18,100 nt of DNA from contig JAKJDB010000006.1 of assembly GCA_022706175.1 (NCBI GenBank), positions 1 through 18,100 on the forward strand, given 5' to 3'. Position 1 is the stretch's first letter. Each line of letters starts with the position of its first letter. Positions 7,431 to 15,563 of this stretch are shown here, piece after piece. The notes under the pieces were generated by a model that worked only from the letters and a program-made list of their open reading frames with translations, searched no databases and was not told the DNA's origin. Position numbers and translations under genes: made by a program. The DNA is from Candidatus Zhuqueibacterota bacterium (lineage in GTDB: Bacteria; KSB1; UBA2214).

Positions 7431-8207
7431 TCAAGTTGGTTTTATCGAATTCTGTAATTGCTGTAAATAAGTGACCGAAGCCAGATGTTGGAGGTTCTCC
7501 ATATGGTAGCCGATATAGTGCATCAGGCATTCATCCAGATCCCGGCCCAGATCCGCGTTGACCCGGCTCCGAACGGCCGCACCGACCGGCGCATTCTGGA
7601 AATAGCGCAGAATTTCCACCCCATAGCCCGAGAGGCGAAAGCCGGCGATCGACGACGAGGGGCAACCGGAACAGCGATAGCCGCCGGTCTCGTATTCGAA
7701 CACCACCTGCTCGGGCGGGCTCTCCCTGTTGCAGACCGAACAGCCGGCCAGCTGGGGGCGAAAACCCGAGAGCGCAGCGAACTTGACCTGAAAGGCGCGC
7801 ACCACATTGCGCAGCCCGCGTTCGCCCTCGTTCAAAGCCGTCAGGGTTTCCAGCAGCAGCGTAAACAGCGCCGGTGCGGCATGGCCGACCGCCTCATGCC
7901 GGTCCACTATTTCACAGGGAATGCTGGCCAGGGCGATGCGGCCCAGCTGACTGCGGATCACGGAGAACGGATCGATGATATCCACCTGGCTGAGAAATTG
8001 CAGGTCGTGGGTCTCTTTTTTGTAAAAGACCGCGTCCAGGTGGGTGAACGGTTCCAACGCCCCGCCATAGCGCGATGCAATCACCCGGGCGCCCTTGGCG
8101 ATCAGGCTGATCTTGCCGTACTGCTGAGTGAACAGAGTGACGATTTTGCTGGTCTCACCCTGGTCCCGATGATGCAGAACGATCGCCGTCGACTTGACCA
8201 AAGCCAT
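7431..8207 (-). CDS. recO: DNA repair protein RecO with zinc-binding motif
   Basis: RecO works with RecR (and RecF) to load RecA onto SSB-coated single-stranded DNA during recombinational repair. The 258-residue product has the N-terminal OB-fold (about 1-80: STAIVLHHRDQGETSKIVTLF, then YGKISLIAKGAR). An alpha-helical C-terminal domain follows, holding a complete four-cysteine zinc site: CSVC (156-159) and CSGC (179-182). The ATG at 8207 is the first in frame with the OB-fold start; a weak purine-rich stretch precedes it. It is followed closely by glyS; recO beside glyS is a gene order I recall from other bacteria. Confidence 0.95.
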   Translation of the reverse strand: MALVKSTAIVLHHRDQGETSKIVTLFTQQYGKISLIAKGARVIASRYGGALEPFTHLDAVFYKKETHDLQFLSQVDIIDPFSVIRSQLGRIALASIPCEIVDRHEAVGHAAPALFTLLLETLTALNEGERGLRNVVRAFQVKFAALSGFRPQLAGCSVCNRESPPEQVVFEYETGGYRCSGCPSSSIAGFRLSGYGVEILRYFQNAPVGAAVRSRVNADLGRDLDECLMHYIGYHMENLQHLASVTYLQQLQNSIKPT

Positions 8208-8237
8208 ATTCGTCAGCCATCCAAAAATAATTCTTTT

Positions 8238-8266
8238 AACATACGAATTTTTTGCCCAAGAAACAA
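8238..8266 (-). promoter_or_regulatory. Candidate promoter of recO-glyS
   Basis: On the minus strand TTGTTT (8261-8266) is followed by exactly 17 AT-rich bases and TATGTT (8238-8243). The start codon lies about 30 bases further on, in the 121-base gap after the hybrid kinase. Each box matches the consensus only partly (4 of 6), so this is moderate evidence. Confidence 0.42.
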
Positions 8267-8328
8267 TAACGGAAATCGGCCGGGTCTCAGGCAGGGACAG
8301 GATGGCGGGGTGCGGCCGAAGGCGGCCC

Positions 8329-10260
8329 TCAGGCGGACGCGCGGGGACGGCTGTCCAGCACCTGGCGCACCTTTTTGGCGATCTCTTCGATGGTGAACGG
8401 CTTGCCGATGAAAAATGCGCTGGTCACATCCACATCGTGTTGGCTGAAAATAATCCCATCCGGATAGGCGGAGGTATACAGCACCTTGATGCCCTTGCGG
8501 CGTTTCAGCACCTTTTTAGCCAATTCCGCGCCGCTGAGCAACGGCATGATCACATCCGTGATCAGCAGGTGAATCGGCTCCGGGGTGGCTTCGAGCAACG
8601 CCAGGGCCTCAATGCCGTTCTGCGCGCACAGCACTTTGTAGCCCTGTTTTTCCAGCGTGCGCATTCCGCTGATGCGCACATCCGGTTCATCTTCCACCAG
8701 CAGGATCGTCTCGCTGCCGCGCGGCAGAGTGTCGTAATGAATCGCGCCTCCCGGCTCTGATTCAGGCCCGTCGAACTGCGGCAGGTAGAGGCGGAACAGC
8801 GTGCCTTTGCCCTTTTGGCTGATGCATTCGATGTGGCCGCCGTTCTGCTGCACGATGCCGAACACGATGGACAGCCCCAGGCCGGTGCCGCTCTCCTTGG
8901 TGGTGTAAAAGGGTTCAAAGATATGGGAACAGGTCTCCTGATCCATGCCCTGTCCGGTGTCCTGCACCGAGAGCATCAGATAGCGGCCGGGACGCGCGCC
9001 CACCTGTTTCATGCAATACGCCTTGTCCAGCACTATCGGCCGGGTGGAAAGGATCAGATCGCCGCCGGCGGGCATGGCGTCGCCGGCGTTCATGACCAGA
9101 TTGATCACCATCTGCCCGAGCTCGCCGGGATCGATGCGAATGTTGCCGATGCTGCCGTGAATGTCCGCGGTGAGGCTGACGTTTTCGCGCACCAGCCGTC
9201 GCAGCCATTTGATCATGTCTAAAAGCGCGGCGTTCAGATCCAGCACCTTGAGCTCAAACTGCTGTTTGCGGCTAAAGGCGAGCAGTTGACTGGTCAGCGC
9301 GGCCGCGCGTTTGCTGGTGCGCATGATCTGATCGGCATAGTCCTGCAGCGTTTTGTCCCCTTTGGCATCCATGGCGATGAACTCGGCGCTGTTCTGGATG
9401 ACCATGAGCATATTGTTGAACTCGTGCGCCATGCCGCCGGCCAATCGGCCCAGGGCCTCCATCTTTTTGCCGTGCTGAACCTGCCGCTGCATGCGTCTGA
9501 ACTCTTCATCCGCCTTTTTACGTCGGGTGATATCGCGGGAAAACAAAAGGATGTAATCCTCTCCGTCCCAATGAAACAGATTGGCGCTGATCTCTACCGC
9601 CATCAATCCGCCCTGTTTGTGGCGATGTACGCTTTCAAACGACACGGAGGGTTTGCTGCGCAGTTGCGTCAGCAGCGTAGTCCAGGCTTGTGGCGTCAGA
9701 TTGACATCCAGATCAGCGATGGCAAGCTGGTGGAGCTCTGCCTGGGCATAGCCCGTGGCCAGCGCGCCTGTTTCGTTTACCAGCAGAAACCGGCCCGCTT
9801 CGTTCAGCCAGTAGATGCCGATGGCCGCACGCTCATAGGCGAACTGGGTGAACTGCATCCCGCGTTCCAGGTTCTTGCGGCGGCGCTGTTCCTCCGCCTT
9901 TTCCAAGGCTTCGGCCACGGCCCGGTTGAGCTGTGCCAGCTGGTCCATCGCCAGATAGTCTGCCGCGCCGTTTTTCAGCGCTTCCACCGCCCGGCTTTCA
10001 TCGCCTTCGTCGGTCACGATAATGAGGGGAATGGCGAGTTCTTTTTCTTTGAGGATGCGGAGGACATCGAGGCAGCTGCCGCCCGGTAGCGTCCAGGCAG
10101 AGAGGATGAGGTCGGGCTTTTCCCCCAGTGCCGGCGCAAGGGCTTTGTCGGCGGTCACGGTGCGGATGTCCGGCTGCGGTTTCTGTTTCATCAAGGTACG
10201 AATGATCTGATCCGCCCGCTGCGGATCCCGCTCGAGCACCAACAGCTTGTATCCGCCCAT
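8329..10260 (-). CDS. Soluble hybrid histidine kinase: degenerate receiver-PAS-HisKA-HATPase-receiver
   Basis: A 643-residue cytoplasmic sensor kinase with no membrane segment or signal peptide. In order: a receiver-like domain (about 3-117), a short coiled coil, a PAS domain (about 137-248), HisKA with the phospho-accepting His279 in MAHEFNN, and HATPase_c. The HATPase domain shows the N-box Asn391, DTGQG at 434-438 and GTGLGL at 458-463. A C-terminal receiver (about 518-640) has Asp569 in LITDVIMP, Thr596 and Lys620. The N-terminal receiver appears inactive: the phospho-acceptor Asp is Ala55 (ILSAWTLPG) and the conserved Lys before the last helix is Met105. The ATG at 10275 is rejected in favour of the one at 10260, six bases after AGGTGG. 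It is divergent from the GH172 gene, and no DNA-binding partner is fused or adjacent on its own strand. Confidence 0.92.
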   Translation of the reverse strand: MGGYKLLVLERDPQRADQIIRTLMKQKPQPDIRTVTADKALAPALGEKPDLILSAWTLPGGSCLDVLRILKEKELAIPLIIVTDEGDESRAVEALKNGAADYLAMDQLAQLNRAVAEALEKAEEQRRRKNLERGMQFTQFAYERAAIGIYWLNEAGRFLLVNETGALATGYAQAELHQLAIADLDVNLTPQAWTTLLTQLRSKPSVSFESVHRHKQGGLMAVEISANLFHWDGEDYILLFSRDITRRKKADEEFRRMQRQVQHGKKMEALGRLAGGMAHEFNNMLMVIQNSAEFIAMDAKGDKTLQDYADQIMRTSKRAAALTSQLLAFSRKQQFELKVLDLNAALLDMIKWLRRLVRENVSLTADIHGSIGNIRIDPGELGQMVINLVMNAGDAMPAGGDLILSTRPIVLDKAYCMKQVGARPGRYLMLSVQDTGQGMDQETCSHIFEPFYTTKESGTGLGLSIVFGIVQQNGGHIECISQKGKGTLFRLYLPQFDGPESEPGGAIHYDTLPRGSETILLVEDEPDVRISGMRTLEKQGYKVLCAQNGIEALALLEATPEPIHLLITDVIMPLLSGAELAKKVLKRRKGIKVLYTSAYPDGIIFSQHDVDVTSAFFIGKPFTIEEIAKKVRQVLDSRPRASA

Positions 10261-10266
10261 ACGCCG

Positions 10267-10272
10267 CCACCT
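10267..10272 (-). promoter_or_regulatory. Ribosome binding site deciding the hybrid kinase start
   Basis: AGGTGG on the minus strand, six bases before the ATG at 10258-10260. The alternative in-frame ATG at 10273-10275 lies immediately upstream of it and has no site of its own. Confidence 0.7.
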
Positions 10273-10475
10273 CATCGTTTAAAAAGAAAATTGCGCCATT
10301 CGCTTACTGTTCTGATATAAAATACGACTTTTTCCCATTACGCCAAACAATTTTTCCAGCATTTTTCTTTTGATTTTCCATATTTTTTATGCATGTTAAT
10401 GAGCCGTGGCAGTTCCAGTACCGGCCCAGCCGGAAAGCCCAATCCCGCCGGCCGTCACCATCATTTGGAGGCATC

Positions 10476-11627
10476 ATGATGAAACAAAAAAAACGTTGCC
10501 TGTTCTTCATTCTAGGAGGAATTTTGGCCATGGACGCGCACGCACAAAAAAGCTTTAACGGATTGAACATGAGTTTGGGCAATCTTCCACGCCTGTCGCA
10601 TGCCAAAACGCGTTCCATCTCTGCGGAGAATTTTACCGGCGAAAAAGGCAAGGGGGGCATGGCCATCGAAGGGACCGGCAGCCAGGCGGCACGGGACCTG
10701 GGCCAAGGCTGGAAAGTGTCGCCCTGCGTGAGAGTTCAACCCAAAGAGACCTTTACCATGGCGACCATCCAGGGGCCCGGCGCCATTCAGCACATCTGGG
10801 TGACGCCGACGGGCAATTGGCGCTACTCCATCATCCGCTTTTACTGGGATGGCGAAACCGAGCCCTCCATCGAAGCGCCTATCGGCGATTTCTTTGCCTG
10901 CGGTTGGGGCCAGTACAGCCAGATCAACTCCCTGGCGATCTGCGTCAATCCCGGCAGCGCCTTTAACTGCTACTGGGAAATGCCGTTCCGCAAATCGTGC
11001 CGAATCACCTTTGAAAATCTGGACGAAGAGGCTATGACCCTTTTCTACCAGGTCGATTATGCGCTCACGGAAGTGCCGGAGGATGCGGCTTACTTGCATG
11101 CGCAGTTCCGCAGGACCAATCCCCTGCCCTACAAAACCGATTATGTGATCCTCGACGGCGTTAAAGGGTGGGGCCAGTTCGTCGGCACGTACATGGCCTG
11201 GGGCGTCAACAACAGCGGCTGGTGGGGCGAGGGCGAGATCAAATTTTTTATCGACGGCGACGGAAAATATCCCACCATCTGCGGCACCGGCACGGAGGAC
11301 TATTTTTGCGGTTCCTACAATTTCGAAAACCGCGAGACCAAGCAGTATCAGGTCTTTTCCACGCCCTACAGTGGTCTATCGCAGGTGATCAAACCGGACG
11401 GCGTCTACAACTCGCAGCAGCGCTTTGGACTGTATCGCTGGCACATCATGGATCCCATCCGCTTCGAAAACGATCTGCGGGTGACGATTCAGGCGCTGGG
11501 CTGGCGCAGCGGCGGCCGCTATCTGCCGTTGCAGGACGATATCGCTTCCACTGCATTCTGGTATCAGACCGAGCCGCACGCGCCGTTCCCCAAACTGCCG
11601 GATAAGGATTATCTGGAAGTGCGCTGA
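10476..11627 (+). CDS. Secreted DUF2961 / GH172-family glycoside hydrolase
   Basis: DUF2961 (PF11175) is now glycoside hydrolase family GH172, whose studied members act on alpha-fructofuranosyl or D-arabinofuranosyl linkages. The 383-residue product starts with a Sec signal peptide: KQKKR, a hydrophobic run, and likely cleavage after AHA (near residue 23). No lipobox is seen. Family hallmarks are IQHIWVTP, FYWDGETEPSIEAPIGDFF, and the block holding GEGEIKFFIDGDG and GTGTEDYF. Glu252/Glu254 and Glu274 there are the candidate nucleophile and acid/base, by analogy. GGAGG at 10467-10471 lies four bases before ATG 10476 and seven before ATG 10479; either may be used. An upstream extension of the frame to 10389 lacks a binding site and would bury the signal peptide. 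The gene is divergent from the hybrid kinase and convergent with the NtrC-type regulator. The substrate cannot be read from sequence. Confidence 0.9.
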   Translation: MMKQKKRCLFFILGGILAMDAHAQKSFNGLNMSLGNLPRLSHAKTRSISAENFTGEKGKGGMAIEGTGSQAARDLGQGWKVSPCVRVQPKETFTMATIQGPGAIQHIWVTPTGNWRYSIIRFYWDGETEPSIEAPIGDFFACGWGQYSQINSLAICVNPGSAFNCYWEMPFRKSCRITFENLDEEAMTLFYQVDYALTEVPEDAAYLHAQFRRTNPLPYKTDYVILDGVKGWGQFVGTYMAWGVNNSGWWGEGEIKFFIDGDGKYPTICGTGTEDYFCGSYNFENRETKQYQVFSTPYSGLSQVIKPDGVYNSQQRFGLYRWHIMDPIRFENDLRVTIQALGWRSGGRYLPLQDDIASTAFWYQTEPHAPFPKLPDKDYLEVR

Positions 11628-11636
11628 GGATCAGCG
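11622..11636. repeat. Perfect short inverted repeat at a convergent gene junction
   Basis: CGCTGA and TCAGCG flank a three-base GGA loop. The left arm contains the TGA stop of the GH172 gene, and the repeat lies only two bases from the end of the convergent regulator gene. There is no T-run on either side, so it is not a standard intrinsic terminator, although it may mark transcript ends. Confidence 0.4.
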
Positions 11637-11638
11637 GA

Positions 11639-13003
11639 TCAGGATAAGCGCGGCGCCGGAATGCCCAATTTCTTCATCTTGCGATAGAGGTTGGTGCGGT
11701 CGATGTTCATGGCGTCCGCCGCTTCGGTCACGTTGCCGTTGCAGATTCGCAGCAACCGTTGAATGTAATCCCGTTCGAAATCGCACCGCGCTTGTTGGTA
11801 ATCTTTGATCTGATCAGAGGACGTCAGCAGCGGCCGCTTGAGCACCGCCGCTACGTTCTCGGCCGTGATCAGGCGCGCCTCGGTGAACAAGACCAGCCTT
11901 TCGATGATGCTGCGCAATTGACGAATGTTGCCCGGCCATTCCTGTTCCATCAACAGCTGCAGCGCGGCTGAGGAGAATCCCTCGATATACCGGTTATACT
12001 GTTCGCAGAACTGCTGAAGAAAATGGCGCGCCAGTTCCGGCAGGTCCTCTATCCGCTCCGCGAGACGGGGCATCTCCAGCTCCACCACATTGATCCGGTA
12101 ATACAGATCTTCGCGAAAGGAACGGGCTGCCACCCGCTCCGTCAGATTTTTATTCGTCGCTGCAATGACCCGCACGTCGATCAGATAGCTGTCCGTCGAG
12201 CCCAGCGGCGTGATCACATGGTCCTGCAGGCAGCGCAGCAGTTTGGCCTGCGCCGCGTGACTCAGATCGGCGATTTCGTCCAGGAACAGCGATCCGCCGT
12301 CCGCCTGCCGAAAGCGGCCGATGAAATCCTGCGAGGCGCCGGTGAACGCCCCTTTTTTATAGCCGAACAGTTCGCTCTCGATCAACGGCTCCGGGATCGC
12401 GGCGCAGTTGACGCGCACATACGGCCCGTCCGCTCTGGCGCTGCGCAGATGAATCGCCATGGCCGCCAGTTCCTTGCCGGTGCCGGTTTCACCCGTGATC
12501 AGCACCGTGGTATCCGCGGCGCTGATCTGATCGAGGCGCTGGTAGATTCGCTGCATCGCCTTGCCGGCGCCGATCATCCGGTAGCGGTTCAGAATGTCCT
12601 CGGCCATCCAGCGATTGCGCTGCCGCAGCCGTTTTTTCTCGATCGCTCTGTCGATCACCGACAGAATACGGTCGAACGAGGCCGGCTTTTCGATGAGGTC
12701 GTAGGCGCCCAGGCGCGTTGCCTGCACCGCCCGCTCGATCGTTGCATGCCCGGTGATCACGATGAGGGGCACCTCCTCGGCGATCTTGGCCGCCTGCTTT
12801 AACAGCTCGATCCCATCCATGCCGGGCATCGAAAGATCGATCAACCCCACATCCACCGGCTGCTCAGCCAGAATCCGTATCGCTTCACGGCCGTCGCGGG
12901 CGCTGAGGGTGCGAAATCCCTCCTCGGTCAAATCAGAAGCCAATTGATCCACAAAGCGCTGGTCGTCATCGACGATCAGCACCTGTACGGTTTCCCTATT
13001 CAT
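11639..13003 (-). CDS. NtrC-family sigma-54-dependent response regulator
   Basis: A 454-residue transcription activator. The N-terminal receiver (about 6-122) is intact: acidic pocket Asp12-14, phospho-acceptor Asp56 in LIDLSMPG, Thr84, Lys106. The central AAA+ sigma-54 interaction domain (about 142-370) has Walker A GETGTGKE (171-178), the sigma-54 contact loop GAFTGA (218-223), Walker B SLFLDE (238-243) and a WPGNIRQL stretch near its end. A Fis-type helix-turn-helix (about 412-448, GNVTEAADAMNIDRTNLYRKM) closes it. It should activate sigma-54 promoters when phosphorylated, most likely by the kinase whose gene it overlaps by eight bases (12996-13003). Its targets are unknown; I found no convincing -24/-12 element in the nearby gaps. 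Confidence 0.95.
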   Translation of the reverse strand: MNRETVQVLIVDDDQRFVDQLASDLTEEGFRTLSARDGREAIRILAEQPVDVGLIDLSMPGMDGIELLKQAAKIAEEVPLIVITGHATIERAVQATRLGAYDLIEKPASFDRILSVIDRAIEKKRLRQRNRWMAEDILNRYRMIGAGKAMQRIYQRLDQISAADTTVLITGETGTGKELAAMAIHLRSARADGPYVRVNCAAIPEPLIESELFGYKKGAFTGASQDFIGRFRQADGGSLFLDEIADLSHAAQAKLLRCLQDHVITPLGSTDSYLIDVRVIAATNKNLTERVAARSFREDLYYRINVVELEMPRLAERIEDLPELARHFLQQFCEQYNRYIEGFSSAALQLLMEQEWPGNIRQLRSIIERLVLFTEARLITAENVAAVLKRPLLTSSDQIKDYQQARCDFERDYIQRLLRICNGNVTEAADAMNIDRTNLYRKMKKLGIPAPRLS

Positions 13004-15563
13004 CGGCGCTTGTCCTGTAAATAATCGGCAGGCGGATCAAAACCGTAGCGCCCTGATTCGGCGCACTGGTGATGGACACTTCGCCCCCATGGTTTTCCAC
13101 AATCTGTTTGACGAATATCAAACCCAGGCCGGACCCGTCCCTGCGGGTGGTGAACCCCGGCTGAAAAAGTTGATCTTCATTTTCGCGCGGGATGCCGGCG
13201 CCGTTGTCGCGAACCTCCAAAACCGCCCAATTGACGCCGCCCCAGGATTGCAGGGGATTTCGCTCCAGCAGGGTGCTCACTATGATCACCCCCTCGCCAT
13301 GCACGGCGTCCACCGCGTTGTCGAGGATATTATGCAGCGCCTCTTTGAACTGCTTGACGTCGATCCGCACCATCATTTCAGCTCTCTCAAATGCGGTCTG
13401 CACCTCCACGCCCTCCGGCAGCCGGGATAAATACTCGTTCAACCCCTCCTGCACCACTGAGGTGACATCCATTTCGACAAAAAGCGACTCCTCCAGCTTG
13501 GCGAACTTGATGAATGAATTGATCACGTCCTTGACCCGTTCGATTTCCTGGATCGCCTGCCGGCTGATCGAATCAAGGGTGTCACTCAGATGAGGCGCTT
13601 GTTTGCGGTAGCTGCGTTGCAGCCGCTGCACAGCCAGCAGCACTGTAGCCAGGGGCGTCTTTATTTTATGGGCCATGCGTTGCGCCATGGCCGCCCAGAT
13701 CTTGATCCGTTCCGTTTGATTGGATTCCGACAGATCGATCAAAAGAATGCGCGAATGGTTATGCGTGGTACGGACGATTTCCACCGCCACGGTCCGCCAG
13801 TTCATCGCCGGACCGATATTAATCTCCTTTTGCAATTGCCGCTCGTTGCGGCTGGTAAACAGCCGCCAGACCTCCAACAGCGCACCGAATTGAGCGTTAT
13901 CCAGGATCTCCGGAAGCGTCCTCCCGATAATGTTGGCTTTCACCAGATCGGTGATCCGCAGGAAATGGCTGTTGCAGTCGCGCAGCACAGCCTGTGGATC
14001 GAGCAAGGCAATGCCCACCCGCTTCGAGTCGGACATCAGCGCCAGCCCATAGTCCGGGGTGCGCAGGATAAATTTCCACAGCAGAAAAGGCGGCAGCAAA
14101 CAAGCGACGAGGCACAGCAGGCCAAATACAGCCCAGGGAATTTTCAGACGATGGCCGGCCCAGGCCGCTTGGATGCCGGACGCGGGGAAGAGCGCCGGCA
14201 AGGACACCCGCAACAGCCACAGGCGCTGGTCGACCAACAGGCAATAGCTGCGCACCTCACGGTCTACAGCCGAAACCGGCGCCATTTTAACAAAACGATG
14301 TGTTGGATTTTCCGGAAGCATGATCCGGCCCAATGGGCGCAGGGCGGCGTCGGTGATGGTCAGCTGATTGGGATAGTGGCTGGTGATGAACAACTCGGGA
14401 CTGCCGTCCCCATCCAGATCATCGTTGAAGACCAGACTCGGCTTTTCGCCAAAAGGAACTATCTTGTCCGCGGCCAGCGTGCCGCTGGACGGCTGAAAAC
14501 GAAATCGAGCCATCAGCCGTTCCGCGGTGGAGACATAGAGATAGGGCTGCCGTTTTGTGGGCGAGGGCAGGATAGTGACGTTGCGGAGGTCCTCGCCCAA
14601 CTCTTCGGCAAAGAACTCTGGTTGCCGCGTCAGAGTGCGGCCGTCCACAACGCCCAATCGAGAGCGGCCGGTATTGGTCTTGCGCAGCGAATAGCTGGCA
14701 TACACCACATCCAAGACCTGATCGCCGGTGACGTCGAACACGTCAAAAGCAACATAGCTGGACTCTCCGTCAAAGGCCCGGGAGTAACGCAGGCCGCCGC
14801 CGTGATCCAGGACCGCCAGGTAGCTGCTGTCCCGGCTGAACGGAGCGAAAAAGGGCCCGTCGGAGGCCCCGCTCAGAGTGAACACCAATTCAGAAAAGCC
14901 GTCGCCCTCCAGGTCCACCGCTCTGGTCCGGTTCACCATGGGGGCGACCGGAACCTCGCGGATCAGCGTCCGGTCCTGCAAATCATACCAGAGCAGAGCG
15001 CGCGGCGTCACATCGGCGCCGGTGTTGAGAGAGAGGAACAGCTCGAGCCGGCTGTCGTTGTTGAAATCGACGATCTGCGCGTCATAGACTTGTACGTTCG
15101 CTGAGCCGTCTCGATTCCAATCGCGATGGCGTGGGGCCCGCAGGGAATCCATGAACTGAAAGGTGTAATCGAAAAGATAAATGCATCCGTGATCAAGGCG
15201 CGTTCGATAGAGCAGCCAATGGTAGCGTGGATGACCGGTCAGGGCATACATGTATTCTGACATCCCCTGCGCCGGCAGCGGCCGCCCCGGGAAAGAGTAG
15301 GCACCGCCGGCCGGCTCGCGAATGACCAGAAAGAGCGGATGGTCTGTATCCCGGCGCAGACAGGCCACCTCGTCGAAGCCATCGCGATTAAAATCGCTCA
15401 CCGCGAAATCGTAAATGACCTGTCCTGGCTCGGAGAGGGGCAGCAGATTTCCCACCATGGCGCCCTGGAGAGACGCCGTGGTGTCCCTGGAAAAATACTC
15501 TCCCCCCTGTGCGGAAACGACGCAGAGGAAGAGCAACCCTGTCAGGATGGATGTTTTCTTCAT
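12996..15563 (-). CDS. Sensor histidine kinase with FG-GAP-like periplasmic domain
   Basis: An 855-residue membrane kinase. A signal peptide (1 to about 20, MKKTSILTGLLFLCVVSA) leads into about 450 extracytoplasmic residues with at least five D-x-N/D-x-D-G-like acidic loops of the FG-GAP/VCBS type: DFNRDGFDEV (57), DWNRDGS (148), DFNNDSRLEL (166), DLEGDGFSEL (217), DVTGDQVLDV (277) and DLDGDGSPEL (382). These suggest a calcium-binding beta-propeller. One membrane segment (about 474-500) is followed by a PAS-like domain (510-614), HisKA with His632 in MAHKIKTPLA, the N-box around Asn749, DNGAG (786) and GSGLGL. The frame opens at 15731, but the ATG at 15563 begins the signal peptide. The downstream NtrC-type regulator overlaps it by eight bases. 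The ligand is unknown. Confidence 0.9.
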   Translation of the reverse strand: MKKTSILTGLLFLCVVSAQGGEYFSRDTTASLQGAMVGNLLPLSEPGQVIYDFAVSDFNRDGFDEVACLRRDTDHPLFLVIREPAGGAYSFPGRPLPAQGMSEYMYALTGHPRYHWLLYRTRLDHGCIYLFDYTFQFMDSLRAPRHRDWNRDGSANVQVYDAQIVDFNNDSRLELFLSLNTGADVTPRALLWYDLQDRTLIREVPVAPMVNRTRAVDLEGDGFSELVFTLSGASDGPFFAPFSRDSSYLAVLDHGGGLRYSRAFDGESSYVAFDVFDVTGDQVLDVVYASYSLRKTNTGRSRLGVVDGRTLTRQPEFFAEELGEDLRNVTILPSPTKRQPYLYVSTAERLMARFRFQPSSGTLAADKIVPFGEKPSLVFNDDLDGDGSPELFITSHYPNQLTITDAALRPLGRIMLPENPTHRFVKMAPVSAVDREVRSYCLLVDQRLWLLRVSLPALFPASGIQAAWAGHRLKIPWAVFGLLCLVACLLPPFLLWKFILRTPDYGLALMSDSKRVGIALLDPQAVLRDCNSHFLRITDLVKANIIGRTLPEILDNAQFGALLEVWRLFTSRNERQLQKEINIGPAMNWRTVAVEIVRTTHNHSRILLIDLSESNQTERIKIWAAMAQRMAHKIKTPLATVLLAVQRLQRSYRKQAPHLSDTLDSISRQAIQEIERVKDVINSFIKFAKLEESLFVEMDVTSVVQEGLNEYLSRLPEGVEVQTAFERAEMMVRIDVKQFKEALHNILDNAVDAVHGEGVIIVSTLLERNPLQSWGGVNWAVLEVRDNGAGIPRENEDQLFQPGFTTRRDGSGLGLIFVKQIVENHGGEVSITSAPNQGATVLIRLPIIYRTSADE

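Noticed and set aside
8314..8327. Small GC-rich hairpin just after the hybrid kinase stop
   Set aside because: Only five base pairs and no T-run; not a credible intrinsic terminator.
10291..10321. TTGCGC ... TATAAA as a promoter for the GH172 gene
   Set aside because: The spacer is 19 bases and the -35 box is weak; other AT-rich starts are equally possible in this gap.
10276..10475. Sigma-54 promoter for the GH172 gene, sought because an NtrC-type regulator is nearby
   Set aside because: I found no GG-N10-GC pair with acceptable TGGCAC/TTGC context on the plus strand by eye.
13590..15104. Long open frame on the plus strand opposite the FG-GAP kinase
   Set aside because: It is antisense to a well-supported kinase gene, has low-complexity Gln/His/Arg-rich composition, and shows no recognisable domain; similar long antisense frames at 16483-18057 and 5046-5852 are rejected for the same reason.
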